Source: Luteibacter flocculans (GTDB lineage: Bacteria; Pseudomonadota; Gammaproteobacteria; Xanthomonadales; Rhodanobacteraceae). Taken from it: 64,000 nucleotides of DNA. The notes beneath the pieces are model-generated. The model saw only the letters and a program-made list of their open reading frames with translations, was not told the DNA's origin and made no database searches. Made by a program: the position numbers and the translations under genes. Shown here piece by piece: positions 35,716 through 45,753 of this stretch (position 1 is the first letter of the stretch; each line of letters opens with the position of its first letter). The DNA lies in contig NZ_CP063231.1 in the NCBI RefSeq assembly GCF_023612255.1, forward strand, positions 726,001 to 790,000, read 5' to 3'.

Positions 35716-36201
35716 TCACCCCAACCGGCGGATCTCCGTGCCGGCGACCAGATCGTGTAGAGCCCGGCGACGGCGGTCGATCAGGCAAGGAAGCAGCCAC
35801 ACGGCCCAACCGATCAGCGGCGCATAGAGCGCGAAACGCAGCGATGTCAGCGGGTAGAGCGTCAGCAGCAGGAGCGGCAGGGCGGCAACGACCAGTCGCA
35901 CGATGCCGCGCGTCCAGGTCACGGCGCTGCCGTGGGCATCGGTGACACGGATACGCCAGGGCCGCATGCCGAGCGTCTGCCCGCCACGCACCCAGGACAC
36001 CAGGAAATACGCAGCGACCACGAGTCCTTGCAGGGGCCGATACCACGCGGCGAGCACCTGGCCGTGTTCGTCGATGAGCTTGCCGCCCGTGGCGAACTGC
36101 GCCAGCAGCCCGACCACCATCACGATGGCGACCACGGCGAGCGCGTCGTAGACGATGGCGGCGAAACGGCGCCAGGCGGGAGCAGGGTCGAGTGCGCTCA
36201 T
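35716..36201 (-). CDS. RDD-family inner-membrane protein
   Basis: A 161-residue RDD-domain protein with three predicted transmembrane helices, the diagnostic arginine-aspartate pair near the first helix (WRRFAAIVYDALAVVA) and the RDD core ending PLIGWAVWLLPCLIDRRRRALHDLVAGT. RDD proteins are thought to carry or gate small solutes or ions; no specific role is clear. The gene is convergent with the proline-rich paralogue 2, six bases from its stop. Confidence 0.88.
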   Translation of the reverse strand: MSALDPAPAWRRFAAIVYDALAVVAIVMVVGLLAQFATGGKLIDEHGQVLAAWYRPLQGLVVAAYFLVSWVRGGQTLGMRPWRIRVTDAHGSAVTWTRGIVRLVVAALPLLLLTLYPLTSLRFALYAPLIGWAVWLLPCLIDRRRRALHDLVAGTEIRRLG

Positions 36202-36389
36202 GCGTATCGGTCTTGGGAAGGCGGGTCATTATGCCCGGCCGCCGCGAGGCCCGGCACGACGCCAGATCTCGCGCTGCATCAACGCGCTACGTTGTCCGTG
36301 CCGATTTGACGTTGCGTTGGGTTTCGACGCGAGCCAGACGTCGGCGTAGCTTGGCGGGACCCCCGAAACGACCTTAAAGGAGCGCGGTC

Positions 36390-36707
36390 ATGAGCCTCAC
36401 CCTGCATTCCACCTTCCCCGAGCTGGACCAGCACATGCGCGCCTTCGACGGCGACGACAATGTGGGTGCCGCGGAATTCCAGCAGTTGCGCGACGATGCG
36501 GACAAGCATCTGGATGCGATTGCCGCGGTCGATGCCAGTGGTTTCCGCGAGGCCGCCGATGGGCTGGCTGAAGCCATGCAGAAGCTGGCGCTCGCTGCGC
36601 GCAAGGCGAAGCTCTCACCGGAAGATCGCACGGCGCTCAAGACCGCGGCCGAGTATCAGATGGCCTACGTCGTGGCGGGCTACCAGTCGAGTCTCCAGCG
36701 ACTTTGA
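36390..36707 (+). CDS. Conserved hypothetical small helical protein
   Basis: A 105-residue protein, not recognised. It is highly charged and should be almost entirely alpha-helical (FPELDQHMRAFDGDD, DDADKHLDAIAAVD, AEAMQKLALAARKAK), with no signal peptide, membrane segment or cysteine. AAAGGAG lies seven bases before the ATG, a good ribosome-binding site that supports a real gene. It precedes xerD by 33 bases and may be co-transcribed with it. Confidence 0.6.
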   Translation: MSLTLHSTFPELDQHMRAFDGDDNVGAAEFQQLRDDADKHLDAIAAVDASGFREAADGLAEAMQKLALAARKAKLSPEDRTALKTAAEYQMAYVVAGYQSSLQRL

Positions 36708-36740
36708 GTGCGGCGCGCGGGTCGTGCGACCATCCTGCGC

Positions 36741-37667
36741 ATGGCCCCTGTCGAATCCGTTCCCTCCGCCCAAGCGTCTGCCGATGACGTACGCCTGATC
36801 GAGCGCTTCATCGAGCGTATCTGGGCGGAAGACGGGCTTGCCGACCGTACGCTCGAGGCCTATCGGCGCGATCTCCAGCAACTTGCTCGCTGGCTCGCCA
36901 CGCGCGGGCGCACGCTGGCGAGTGCCGGGCGCGACGATCTTTCCGCATACCACGGCAGCCAGCCGGTGTCCGTGCGGAGCATGGCGCGGCGGCAGTCGGC
37001 CTTCCGCCGTTTCTACGCCCAGCTAGCGCGCGACGAAGGTCGCCGCGAAGATCCAACGCTGCTGATGCAGCGCCCGCGGATGCCGCGTGGTCTGCCGAAG
37101 GCGCTCGCCGAACGCGAGATCGAGGCGCTGCTCGTTGCGCCCGACATCACGACGCCGCTGGGTCTGCGCGATCGCGCGATGCTCGAATTGATGTACTCAT
37201 CGGGCCTGCGCGTATCGGAACTCGTCGATTTGCCGTTGGCCGGACTCAATACGCGCCAAGGTGTGCTGCGCGTTACGGGCAAGGGCGGCAAGGATCGCCT
37301 CGCGCCGGTAGGCGAAGAAGCTCTGGCGCGCGTGGAGGCCTATCTGCGCGACGCGCGCCCGTTGCTGGCCAAGGGTCACGGGCAGCCCGTCGCCCTGTTT
37401 CTGTCCCGGCGCGGCGACGCGATGAGCCGGCAGATGTTCTGGACGCTGGTGAAGCGCTACGCGATGCAGGTGGGCATTCCCGAGAAGCGGGTGTCGCCGC
37501 ATGTGCTGCGGCATTCCTTCGCTACGCATCTTCTCAACCACGGCGCGGATCTGCGCGCCCTGCAGATGCTGCTCGGACACAGTGCGCTGAGCACCACGCA
37601 GATCTACACGCTGGTCGCAAAAGAGGGGCTGAAGCGCCTTCACGCCCAGCACCACCCGCGCGGCTGA
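36741..37667 (+). CDS. xerD: Tyrosine recombinase XerD
   Basis: Site-specific recombinase of 308 residues that with XerC resolves chromosome dimers at dif under FtsK control. The N-terminal core-binding domain (about 15-105) and catalytic domain hold R157 (LRVSEL), K181 (GKGGKDR), H254-x2-R257 (HVLRHSFATH), H280 and nucleophile Y289 in QIYT. The ATG at 36741 starts a standard XerD N-terminus; an in-frame start 33 bases upstream lies against the previous stop. The downstream dsbC follows the common proteobacterial xerD-dsbC order. Confidence 0.95.
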   Translation: MAPVESVPSAQASADDVRLIERFIERIWAEDGLADRTLEAYRRDLQQLARWLATRGRTLASAGRDDLSAYHGSQPVSVRSMARRQSAFRRFYAQLARDEGRREDPTLLMQRPRMPRGLPKALAEREIEALLVAPDITTPLGLRDRAMLELMYSSGLRVSELVDLPLAGLNTRQGVLRVTGKGGKDRLAPVGEEALARVEAYLRDARPLLAKGHGQPVALFLSRRGDAMSRQMFWTLVKRYAMQVGIPEKRVSPHVLRHSFATHLLNHGADLRALQMLLGHSALSTTQIYTLVAKEGLKRLHAQHHPRG

Positions 37668-37750
37668 GGCATGCCACAATCGGGAACCGAACGCCGGGGC
37701 CGTGTTCCAAGCACCCCGCGTTTCCCCCGGTCATCGATGGAGTCGTACCG

Positions 37751-38503
37751 ATGTTGAAGAAAATCCTGCCGGCGATCCTTGCCGGTGCGTTCGCCATGAC
37801 GGCCTGTGCCGCCGACGACCAGAAAGCCGTTCGCGACGCGATCGAGTCCCTCGGCCCGGGCATTCAGGTGGACAGCATCGGCCCGGCGCCGATGCCCGGC
37901 TTCTACCAGGTGGTGGCCTCGGGTCGCATGGTTTATGTCAGCGCAGACGGCCGTTACATGCTCAACGGTAACCTGATCGACCTCAAGTCGAAGACCGATC
38001 TCAGCGCCGCAAGCTGGGCCGCCACGCGCAAGGCTGCCCTGGCCAAGTTGCCGGCATCGCAGCGTCTGATCTACGCGCCGGCCAACCCGAAGCACACCGT
38101 CACCGTGTTCACCGACGTCGACTGCGGTTTCTGCCGCCAGCTGCACGCGCACATCGACGAGTTCAACAAGCAGGGCATTGCGGTCGAATACGTGTTCTGG
38201 CCGCGCGAAGGCGTGAAGACCACGGCCGGCAACGATACGCCGTCTTACACCAAGGCGGTGTCCGTCTGGTGCAGTGCCGACCGCAAGAACGCCTTCAACG
38301 AGGCGATGAAGGGCGCCACCCCCAAGGCGGCGACCTGCGCGAACCCCGTGAAGGACGAATTCGAGCTGGGCGAACGCCTGGGCGTGAACGGCACCCCCAC
38401 CATCGTGACCGAGAACGGGGACGTGGTCGGCGGCTACGTGACGCCCGCCCAGTTGCTTCAGGCCCTGGAAGCCCCTGCCGGCACCCCCCGTCGCGGCGGC
38501 TGA
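37751..38503 (+). CDS. dsbC: Periplasmic disulfide isomerase DsbC
   Basis: Thiol:disulfide isomerase of 250 residues, exported by an N-terminal signal (MLKKILPAILAGAFAM, cleaved near residue 20). After the dimerisation region (about 25-85) the thioredoxin domain carries the active C125-G-F-C128, a second cysteine pair C174/C196 and the cis-proline P216 in GTPT. The isomerase is kept reduced by DsbD. The last codons (GTPRRGG) and the stop lie in sequence matching the 3' end of the REPIN-like repeat unit, so the gene's 3' end merges with the array. Confidence 0.93.
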   Translation: MLKKILPAILAGAFAMTACAADDQKAVRDAIESLGPGIQVDSIGPAPMPGFYQVVASGRMVYVSADGRYMLNGNLIDLKSKTDLSAASWAATRKAALAKLPASQRLIYAPANPKHTVTVFTDVDCGFCRQLHAHIDEFNKQGIAVEYVFWPREGVKTTAGNDTPSYTKAVSVWCSADRKNAFNEAMKGATPKAATCANPVKDEFELGERLGVNGTPTIVTENGDVVGGYVTPAQLLQALEAPAGTPRRGG

Positions 38504-38965
38504 AAAACACACCAGTGGGAGCCACCCTGGTGGCGATAAGCCAACGAAGCGGTGTAGCAGCGAGGCAAGCTCCCATCGCCAGCAGGCTGGCTCCCACCGG
38601 TTCCCATCGCGGCAGTTTAAAAACCATTGGTGGGAGCCACCCGGGTGGCGATAAGCCAACGAAGTGGTGTAGCGGCGAGGCAAGCTCCCATCGCCAGCAG
38701 GCTGGCTCCCACCGGTTCCCATCGCGGCGGTTGAAAAACATTGGTGGGAGCCACCCGGGTGGCGATAAGCCAACGAAGTGGTGTAGCGGCGAGGCAAGCT
38801 CCCATCGCCAGCAGGCTGGCTCCCACCGGTTCCCATCGCGGCGGTTGAAAAACATTGGTGGGAGCCACCCTGGTGGCGATAAGCCAACGAAGCGGTGTAG
38901 CGGCGAGGCGAGCTCCCATCGCCAGCAGGCTGGCTCCCACCGGCGGCTCCCATCGGCGGCTTCCG
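38490..38965. repeat. Four-copy tandem array of a REPIN-like element, dsbC-purL intergenic
   Basis: Four head-to-tail units begin at 38515, 38630, 38744 and 38858, a period of 114-115 bases. Each unit contains an outer REP-like palindrome GTGGGAGCCACCCGGGTGGC and, about 50 bases later, an inverted partner ending GCCAGCAGGCTGGCTCCCAC. Neighbouring units differ by a few substitutions; copies 2 and 3 are the most alike. The sequence just before unit 1, spanning the dsbC stop, matches the unit's 3' end. The same element occurs singly at 49.9 kb and, inverted, at 63.6 kb. Confidence 0.93.
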
Positions 38966-39043
38966 TAGGCGCCGGAGGCCCGACCATGCTGCCGCGCAAC
39001 ATCATGTAGAATGGGCGTTTTCCTGCAGCGCCTTTTCCCCCGC

Positions 39044-42000
39044 ATGATCGCACTCGACGGGCAGAGCGCCCTCTCGCCTTTTCGCCTCGAACGACTGAAC
39101 GCCCACCTGGATGCCCTGCATCACGGGACGCGGGTGCAGGCCGCCTGGTTCACTTACTTCGTCGACGCCGACGTCCCGCCGGAAGGCGAGGCACGCGTGC
39201 GTCTGCTTGCCGTGCTGGAGGCGAAGAGCACCGGTCCGGAAGATGCCACGTTCTGGGTCGTGCCGCGTCTGGGCACGATTTCGCCGTGGTCGAGCAAGGC
39301 CACCGACATCCTGCATGGTGCCGGCTTCGACGTGCGCCGTGTGGAGCGCGGCACCGCGTGGCGCGTCACCGGCATGCCGGCAGAAGATGACGCGTCCTAC
39401 GCCGCGGTCATGGCAGCCTTCTGCGATCCGATGGTGCAGTCGCCGCTGGATTCGCTGGAGCAGGCGTCCGGCCTGTTCCTGGCGGGCGAACCGGGTGCGC
39501 TCGGTCGCATCGATCTGGGCAACGATGCCGTGGCCGCGCTGTCGGCGGCCAACGCGTCGCTGGGCCTCGCCCTGGCCGACGACGAGATCGACTACCTCGC
39601 CACGCGCTATGCGGAGATGGGTCGCGCGCCGACCGACGCCGAGCTGATGATGTTCGCGCAGGCGAACTCGGAGCATTGCCGGCACAAGGTCTTCAATGCC
39701 ACGTGGACGCTCGACGGCGCTGAGCAGCCGGCGTCGCTGTTCGGCATGATCAAGAACACCCACCAGCATTCGCCTGCGCATACGCTCTCGGCGTATCACG
39801 ACAACGCGGCGGTGATCGAAGGCTACGAGGGCCAGCGTTTCTTCGTCGACCCGAAGGACAGCGTGTTCCGCACGGTCGCGGAAGCCGCGCCGTATGCGAT
39901 CAAGGTGGAAACGCACAATCACCCGACGGCGATCGCGCCGTGGCCGGGTGCCGCCACCGGTGCCGGTGGCGAGATCCGCGACGAAGGCGCGACGGGCCGC
40001 GGCGGCAAGCCCAAGGCCGGTCTCACCGGCTTCTCCGTCTCGCATCTGCGCATTCCCGGCCTTCCGCGCCCGTGGGAGAAGGATCGCCCGCTACCGCCGC
40101 GCATGGCCTCGGCGTTCGAGATCATGCGTGACGGTCCGCTCGGCGCGGCCGCGTTCAACAACGAATTCGGTCGTCCCGCGCTCGGCGGTTACTTCCGTAC
40201 GTTCGAGCAGGAAACAGGCGACAAGGGCGTGCGTCGCGGCTACGACAAGCCGATCATGATCGCAGGCGGCCTCGCCGCGATCCGCCCGGGACACGTCGAC
40301 AAGCGCAAGCTGCGCGCGGGTGACAAGGTGATCGTGCTCGGCGGCCCGGCCATGCTCATCGGTCTGGGCGGCGGTGCCGCCTCGTCCGTGGCGTCGGGTA
40401 CCTCGAGCGCGGAACTCGATTTCGCCTCGGTACAGCGCGACAACCCCGAGATGGAGCGCCGCTGCCAGCAGGTGATCGACGCGTGCTGGGCGCGCGGCGA
40501 CGAGAACCCCATCGTCAGCATCCACGACGTGGGCGCGGGCGGTGTGTCCAATGCCATTCCCGAGATCCTCAACGACGCGGGCGTGGGCGGCATCATCGAT
40601 CTCTCCAAGCTGCCGTGCGACGATCCGACGCTGTCGCCGATGCAGATCTGGAGCAACGAGTCGCAGGAGCGCTACGTGCTCGCGATCGGCAGCGAGAACC
40701 TGGCGCTGTTCGAGGAATACTGCGCGCGCGAACGCTGCCCGTTCGCCGTCGTCGGCGAGGCGACCGACGAACCGCGCCTGCTGGTGCGCGACACGCGTCG
40801 CGACATCACCGTGATCGACCTGCGCATGGACGTGCTGTTTGGCAAGCCGCCGCGCATGCACCGCGACGCCGTGCGCGTGAAGCCGCGCGTGGACCTGGTG
40901 GCCGACCTGACCGGCATCGGCATGGACGAAGCACTGATGCGCGTGCTGCGCCTGCCGGCGGTGGGAAGCAAGAGCTTCCTCATCACTATCGGCGACCGTA
41001 CCGTCGGTGGCCTCAACGCGCGCGATCCGATGGTCGGTCCGTGGCAGGTGCCCGTGGCCGACGTGGCGGTCACGATGACCGACTTCGACGGCTACACCGG
41101 CGAAGCCATGGCGATGGCCGAGCGCGCTCCTGTCGCGCTGCTGTCCAGCGCCGACGCCGCACGCATGGCCGTGGGTGAGGCGCTGACCAACCTCGCCGCC
41201 GCGTCGATCACGCTCGACGAAGTGCGCCTCTCGGCGAACTGGATGGCCGCCGTGAATCATCCGGGCGAAGACGCTGCGCTGTTCGATGCGGTGCGTGCCG
41301 TGGGCATGGAACTGTGCCCGTCGCTCGATATCTCGATCCCCGTGGGTAAGGACTCGCTGTCCATGCAGACGGTATGGACCGACGAGAGCGGCAAGGCGCA
41401 GAAGACCGTGTCGCCGGTATCGCTGGTCATCACGGGCTTCGCCCGTGTGGACGACGTGCGTCGCACGCTCACGCCGCAATTGCGGCTCGATCGCGGCGAC
41501 ACCGATCTCTGGCTGATCGATCTCGGCGCGGGCCGCGATCGCCTCGGCGGTTCGGCGCTCACCCAGGTCTTCAATCGCGGGGGCGGCGTCCCGCCGGATC
41601 TCGACGACCCCAAGCGCCTGCGCGCGATGTTCGAGCTGATCCAGGAGGCCAACCGCGCCGGCCTGCTGCTGGCCTACCACGACCGTTCCGATGGCGGCGC
41701 CATCGTGACGCTGCTGGAAATGGCCTTCGCCGGTCGTTGCGGTCTTGAGCTGCGTCTGGACGGTTGGGCAGAAGCAACGCTTCGCGCGCTGTTCAATGAA
41801 GAACTTGGCGCCGTCGTGCAGGTGGCGTCGGCCAATCGCGAGGCCTTCGAGCAATTGCTGGTCAAGTACAACCTCGCCGGCATGACCCATAACGTGGGCC
41901 GCCCGAAGGAAAAGCTTGGCATCAAGTTGCACCTCGGCGGCGAGACGCCGTTCAAGTGGAACTGGACCGAGCTGTTCCGCGCCTGGAATGAAACCAGCTA

Positions 42001-42907
42001 CGCGATGCAGCGCCTGCGCGATAACCCGCAGAGCGCGGATCAGGAAAACGAGTGGCGCCTCGACGACGTCGATCCGGGCATCTCGCCGAAGCTCGTCTTC
42101 GATCCGACGGAGAACATCGCTGCGCCGTATATCGCCACGGGTGTCCGTCCGCGCGTGGCGATCCTGCGCGAGCAGGGCGTCAACGGCCAGGTGGAAATGG
42201 CAGCGGCATTCGATCGCGCCGGCTTCGAGGCGGTGGACGTCCACATGACCGACCTCGCCAGCGGTCGCCACCATCTCAAGGACTTCGTCGGCTTTGCCGC
42301 GTGCGGCGGTTTCTCCTATGGCGACGTGCTTGGCGCCGGCCGTGGCTGGGCGACCTCCATTCTCTACAACGACGCGTTGCGCGAGCAGTTTGCGCGCTTC
42401 TTCGAGGATGGCAGCCGCTTCGCCCTGGGCGTGTGCAATGGTTGCCAGATGATGTCCGGTCTCAAGGACATCATTCCGGACGCGAAGCATTGGCCGCAGT
42501 TCCTGCGCAATCAGTCGGAGCAGTACGAGGCACGCCTCGCCACGCTCGAGATCCTCGACTCCGGCAGCATCTTCTTCCGTGGCATGGCCGGCTCGCGCAT
42601 CCCGGTCGCAGTGGCGCACGGCGAAGGTCGCGTGCATTTCCCGAGCGTGTGCAGCCCGTCCAAGAGCCACGCCGCCGCGCGCTTCGTGGACAACCGCGGC
42701 AAGCCGACCGAGAGCTACCCGTTGAATCCGAACGGTTCGCCGGGTGGCCTGGCTGCCTTCACCGCGGCCGACGGGCGCGTCACGATCATGATGCCGCACC
42801 CCGAGCGCGTGTTCCGCACGGCGCAGTTGAGCTGGCATCCGGAGCAGTGGGGCGAGGATTCCCCCTGGATGCGGATGTTCCGCAACGCGCGCGCGTGGGT
42901 GGGCTGA
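39044..42907 (+). CDS. purL: Phosphoribosylformylglycinamidine synthase (FGAR amidotransferase)
   Basis: Large single-chain PurL of 1287 residues that converts FGAR to FGAM in purine biosynthesis, with ATP and glutamine. The N-terminal and FGAM-synthetase domains include [33 protein letters not shown] and [17 protein letters not shown], all as in E. coli; the C-terminal glutaminase domain has the nucleophile cysteine in [10 protein letters not shown] and the His of [11 protein letters not shown] 39044 ([14 protein letters not shown]) matches the family N-terminus; an in-frame ATG at 39011 would add 11 residues. Confidence 0.97.
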   Translation: MIALDGQSALSPFRLERLNAHLDALHHGTRVQAAWFTYFVDADVPPEGEARVRLLAVLEAKSTGPEDATFWVVPRLGTISPWSSKATDILHGAGFDVRRVERGTAWRVTGMPAEDDASYAAVMAAFCDPMVQSPLDSLEQASGLFLAGEPGALGRIDLGNDAVAALSAANASLGLALADDEIDYLATRYAEMGRAPTDAELMMFAQANSEHCRHKVFNATWTLDGAEQPASLFGMIKNTHQHSPAHTLSAYHDNAAVIEGYEGQRFFVDPKDSVFRTVAEAAPYAIKVETHNHPTAIAPWPGAATGAGGEIRDEGATGRGGKPKAGLTGFSVSHLRIPGLPRPWEKDRPLPPRMASAFEIMRDGPLGAAAFNNEFGRPALGGYFRTFEQETGDKGVRRGYDKPIMIAGGLAAIRPGHVDKRKLRAGDKVIVLGGPAMLIGLGGGAASSVASGTSSAELDFASVQRDNPEMERRCQQVIDACWARGDENPIVSIHDVGAGGVSNAIPEILNDAGVGGIIDLSKLPCDDPTLSPMQIWSNESQERYVLAIGSENLALFEEYCARERCPFAVVGEATDEPRLLVRDTRRDITVIDLRMDVLFGKPPRMHRDAVRVKPRVDLVADLTGIGMDEALMRVLRLPAVGSKSFLITIGDRTVGGLNARDPMVGPWQVPVADVAVTMTDFDGYTGEAMAMAERAPVALLSSADAARMAVGEALTNLAAASITLDEVRLSANWMAAVNHPGEDAALFDAVRAVGMELCPSLDISIPVGKDSLSMQTVWTDESGKAQKTVSPVSLVITGFARVDDVRRTLTPQLRLDRGDTDLWLIDLGAGRDRLGGSALTQVFNRGGGVPPDLDDPKRLRAMFELIQEANRAGLLLAYHDRSDGGAIVTLLEMAFAGRCGLELRLDGWAEATLRALFNEELGAVVQVASANREAFEQLLVKYNLAGMTHNVGRPKEKLGIKLHLGGETPFKWNWTELFRAWNETSYAMQRLRDNPQSADQENEWRLDDVDPGISPKLVFDPTENIAAPYIATGVRPRVAILREQGVNGQVEMAAAFDRAGFEAVDVHMTDLASGRHHLKDFVGFAACGGFSYGDVLGAGRGWATSILYNDALREQFARFFEDGSRFALGVCNGCQMMSGLKDIIPDAKHWPQFLRNQSEQYEARLATLEILDSGSIFFRGMAGSRIPVAVAHGEGRVHFPSVCSPSKSHAAARFVDNRGKPTESYPLNPNGSPGGLAAFTAADGRVTIMMPHPERVFRTAQLSWHPEQWGEDSPWMRMFRNARAWVG

Positions 42908-42923
42908 CGAGAGGCACCGCACC

Positions 42924-43778
42924 GTGGCCAATATGCCTGTCACGAGCGTCATCATTGTTCTTGCCGACAGCGGTCCGCTGACGCGCGAGTGCGTGGAGCA
43001 CGCCCTGGCGAGCGACGTGCCGGTGAACGTCGTCGTCGTGGACAACGGGTCCACTGACGGCATCCCCGAGTCGCTCGATCGCGCCTACGCGGACGACGAC
43101 CGGGTGCGAATCGTCTACAACCGCGCCAACCTGGGCTTTGGCCCTGCAGTGAATCGTGGCGTCGCGCAATCGCGCGGCGCGCGCATCCTGGTGCTCAACC
43201 CTGACTGCCTCGTGCAGCCCGATACGATCCGGCGCATGGCCGCGCACATGGACGTCCATACGGGCATCGTGGGTGCCGTCGTCTGCGACGCCGAGGGACA
43301 GCCCGATCCCGCCTCGCGCCGGCGCGACCCCCTGCTGCGCCGTGCGCTCGCGACCAAGCTCGGTCGCGGCGGCGATGCCGGCATCGACATCGACGGTCCC
43401 ATCCCCGGTGGCGCGGAGGAGGTGGAAATCGTTTCCGGTGCCATCATCCTGATGTCCCGCTCCGTCTTCGAGCGCCTGCGCGGTTTCGACGAAACGTTCT
43501 TCCTCCACTGCGAGGATATGGATCTTTGCCGTCGTGCCCGCGATGCGGGCTACAAGGTGCTGCTCGCGGGCGACGTGCGCGTGCTGCACGGGAAGGGCGG
43601 ATCGAGCCGGCATCGGCCCGTGTTCGTCAGCCGACACAAGCACCGCAGCATGTACCTGTGGTTCCGCCGGCACGATCCCGCCGCACGCAACGTGTTCGTG
43701 CGCATGCTGGTCTGGCTCGGCATCTGGTCGCATTTCCTGTTGAAGATCCCGGGGCAGTTGCTGCGGAAACGTCGATGA
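42924..43778 (+). CDS. Family 2 glycosyltransferase
   Basis: A 284-residue inverting GT-A transferase. The N-terminal nucleotide-sugar region has VVVDNGSTDGIPE (45-57) and a DXD-like NPDC motif in LVLNPDCLVQP; a C-terminal FDETFFLHCEDMDLCRRARD supplies the ED acceptor motif. It resembles rhamnosyltransferase/WcaA-type proteins of polysaccharide assembly. GTG 42924 with GAGAGG upstream is used as start; ATG 42933 is an alternative. It begins 16 bases after purL and its stop overlaps the EamA start (ATGA), so the two are coupled. Confidence 0.88.
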   Translation: MANMPVTSVIIVLADSGPLTRECVEHALASDVPVNVVVVDNGSTDGIPESLDRAYADDDRVRIVYNRANLGFGPAVNRGVAQSRGARILVLNPDCLVQPDTIRRMAAHMDVHTGIVGAVVCDAEGQPDPASRRRDPLLRRALATKLGRGGDAGIDIDGPIPGGAEEVEIVSGAIILMSRSVFERLRGFDETFFLHCEDMDLCRRARDAGYKVLLAGDVRVLHGKGGSSRHRPVFVSRHKHRSMYLWFRRHDPAARNVFVRMLVWLGIWSHFLLKIPGQLLRKRR

Positions 43779-44677
43779 GCGACGGCCACCGCGGCGCCGG
43801 TCTCGCTACCCTCGGCCTGCTCGCCGTCACGGCCATTTGGGGCTCCACCTTCGCGTTGATCAAGGGGGTGGTCGGGCGGATGCCCGTGGCGGATTTCCTC
43901 GCGGTTCGGTTCGCCATTGCCGCCATCGCCATGGTGCTGCTGTTCGCGCTGCCGCTACGTCGGCTCGGTCGCGCGTCGTTGCTGCGTGGCCTGGCCCTGG
44001 GCGTACTCTACGGCCTGGCGCAGTGGCTGCAGACGGAAGGACTGGCGCGCACGTCGCCCAGCGTCAGTGGCTTCGTCACCGGCATGTATGTGGTCATCAC
44101 GCCGATCCTTTCGCTGCTGATCTTCCGTCAGCGCATGCCGTGGACCACATGGTTGGCCGTGCTGCTCGCCACGCTGGGCCTCGGCGTGCTCGCTCTGAGT
44201 GGTTTCTCAGTAGATGCGGGCGTGCTGCTGACGTTGGCGTCGGCAGCGCTGTACGCGTTGCACATCGTGGGGCTGGGTCACTGGTCCAAGCCCGGCGATG
44301 CGTTCGGCATGTCCGCGATCCAGATGGTCGGCATTGCCGCGGTCTGCCTGCTCATCACCTTGCCGCACGGCGGTCCGACCCTCCCGCCCGATGCGGCTGC
44401 GTGGATTTCGGTGCTCTACATGGCGCTGGTGGCGGGCGCGTTCGCCATGCTGGTGCAGACCTGGGCGCAGGCGCATATGCCGGCCACGCGAGCGGCCATC
44501 GTCATGACCACCGAGCCGGTATTCGCGGCGGGCTTCGCCGTGCTGCTCGGTGTGGACGTGCTCACGCCGCGCATGCTCGGCGGGGGCGCCTTGGTGCTGG
44601 CTGCCATGTACATGGTGGAACTGGCACCGCGCTTTCGTCGCCGCAAGCCCGCGGAAGCGTTGCATCACGAGGTGTAG
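43775..44677 (+). CDS. EamA/DMT-family drug-metabolite transporter
   Basis: A 300-residue membrane protein with ten predicted TM helices in two EamA halves, beginning VTAIWGSTFALIKG and repeated in the second half with EPVFAAGFAVLLGVD. The family exports amino acids, nucleotide sugars or drugs; substrate cannot be assigned. The start codon overlaps the glycosyltransferase stop by ATGA, suggesting joint translation. The GntR-family gene follows after 117 bases. Confidence 0.9.
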   Translation: MSDGHRGAGLATLGLLAVTAIWGSTFALIKGVVGRMPVADFLAVRFAIAAIAMVLLFALPLRRLGRASLLRGLALGVLYGLAQWLQTEGLARTSPSVSGFVTGMYVVITPILSLLIFRQRMPWTTWLAVLLATLGLGVLALSGFSVDAGVLLTLASAALYALHIVGLGHWSKPGDAFGMSAIQMVGIAAVCLLITLPHGGPTLPPDAAAWISVLYMALVAGAFAMLVQTWAQAHMPATRAAIVMTTEPVFAAGFAVLLGVDVLTPRMLGGGALVLAAMYMVELAPRFRRRKPAEALHHEV

Positions 44678-44794
44678 CGTCTCCACGATCCGCTTTCAGG
44701 CGCGGGGTTTCGTGGCCCGGCAAGTTGCGCTGCGTCATCGCCGCTACGCTCGCTGCCATTAGGATGGGCGGCGAACGGGACAGGGCGGACGAGC

Positions 44795-45499
44795 ATGGCA
44801 TCGAGAAAGGACGGGGCGAAGAACCTGCACGCGCAGGTGATCGAGGACATCGGCGAATCGATCGTCGGTGGCGTGCTCCAGCCCGGGGATGCGCTCCTCG
44901 GGGAGGCCCAGCTCGCCACGCAGATGGCGGTGAGCCGAACGGTGCTGCGCGAGGCGTTGAAGGTGCTTGCTGCCAAAGGACTGATCGAGACGCGCCAGAA
45001 GACCGGCATGCGCGTGCGCGATCCGCGCTACTGGAATCACCTCGACCCCGACGTGCTGGCCTGGCGCTGCGCCGCGATGCCGACCGAGGATTTCGTGGAA
45101 AAGCTGGTCGAGATGCGCGGCATCATCGAGCCCGCGGCGGTGATGGCGGCGGCGCGGCGGCGGACGCCCGAGCAATTGGAGGCGATCGCCGTGGCATTGG
45201 AGGCGATGGAAGATGCGCCCGACCTGGAAGCCTGGGCCGAGGCGGACCTGCGTTTTCACGAAGCGGTGTTGATGGCGACCAGCAATGAACTGCTCGGCTC
45301 GCTGTTCGCGGTGATCGAGACGGCGCTCGCCACGTTCTTCGTGATGTCGGCGAAGACGGCGCGTCACTTCAAGTACTCGCTGCCGCACCATCGCGCCGTC
45401 TACGAGGCGATCCGTCGTCGTCGTCCCAATGAAGCCGCGACGGCGATGCGGGCCATGATCGTCGACTCGCGCAGCAATATGCGCAAGGGACGCCGCTGA
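44795..45499 (+). CDS. FadR-subfamily GntR transcriptional regulator
   Basis: A 234-residue regulator with an N-terminal winged HTH (about 8-75, with QLATQMAVSRTVLREALKVLAAKGLIETR) and a C-terminal all-helical FCD ligand domain. Conserved acidic and histidine residues (EADLRFHEAVL and HHRAVYEAI) probably bind a metal and an organic acid effector. Members such as DgoR and LldR control sugar-acid or lactate genes. The nearest candidates for control are the EamA transporter gene and its own promoter. Confidence 0.88.
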   Translation: MASRKDGAKNLHAQVIEDIGESIVGGVLQPGDALLGEAQLATQMAVSRTVLREALKVLAAKGLIETRQKTGMRVRDPRYWNHLDPDVLAWRCAAMPTEDFVEKLVEMRGIIEPAAVMAAARRRTPEQLEAIAVALEAMEDAPDLEAWAEADLRFHEAVLMATSNELLGSLFAVIETALATFFVMSAKTARHFKYSLPHHRAVYEAIRRRRPNEAATAMRAMIVDSRSNMRKGRR

Positions 45500-45519
45500 T
45501 CGCCGCGGCATGTTCGCAG

Positions 45520-45551
45520 GGACGCTGCTTCTGCTTCTAGCAGCAGCGTCC
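45520..45551. terminator. Hairpin at convergent gntR and ybdD ends
   Basis: GGACGCTGCT (45520-45529) pairs with AGCAGCGTCC (45542-45551). It spans the stop codon of the YbdD-like gene. It has no T run and is only a candidate termination structure. Confidence 0.35.
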
Positions 45552-45743
45552 GCCGGTGCCGCGGTAGCGCGCTTCCTGGCGCTCGCGGAAGAATGCGTCG
45601 TAGCTCGGCACCGGGCGCTCCGGATGGTGCTCGCGCAGGTGCTTCACGTAGACGTCGTAATCGGGCACGCCGCAGCAGAGGCGGGCGGTTTGCACCGCCC
45701 ACTTCCACAGCGAGCGCGGCCCTGCCGACAGGTTCGTGCTCAT
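45537..45743 (-). CDS. YbdD/YjiX-family small protein, CstA partner
   Basis: A 68-residue protein of the DUF466 (YbdD/YjiX) family with the pattern WKWAVQTARLCCGVPDYDVYVKHLREHHPERPVPSYDAFFRERQEARYR broken across this description as: a hydrophobic N-terminal segment, CCGVPDYD, then HHPERPVPSYDAF. In E. coli YbdD and YjiX are required with the pyruvate/peptide transporters CstA and BtsT. It lies 10 bases downstream of cstA on the same strand, as in other proteobacteria. Confidence 0.9.
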   Translation of the reverse strand: MSTNLSAGPRSLWKWAVQTARLCCGVPDYDVYVKHLREHHPERPVPSYDAFFRERQEARYRGTGGRCC

Positions 45744-45753
45744 GCTGGCCTCC

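Noticed and set aside
36741-37667. Integrase of a mobile element
   Set aside because: Sequence and neighbour (dsbC) fit chromosomal XerD. No att-like repeats, phage genes or tRNA are present.
37751-38503. DsbC as a lipoprotein
   Set aside because: MTAC near residue 16-19 only loosely resembles a lipobox, and DsbC is normally a soluble periplasmic dimer.
38490-38965. CRISPR array
   Set aside because: Units follow one another without unique spacers, are 114-115 bp long and contain two inverted palindromes; there are no cas genes.
40091-43063. Open frame of 990 codons antisense to purL
   Set aside because: PurL is conserved throughout this stretch; the antisense frame has no recognisable domain and an unusual His/Arg-rich composition.
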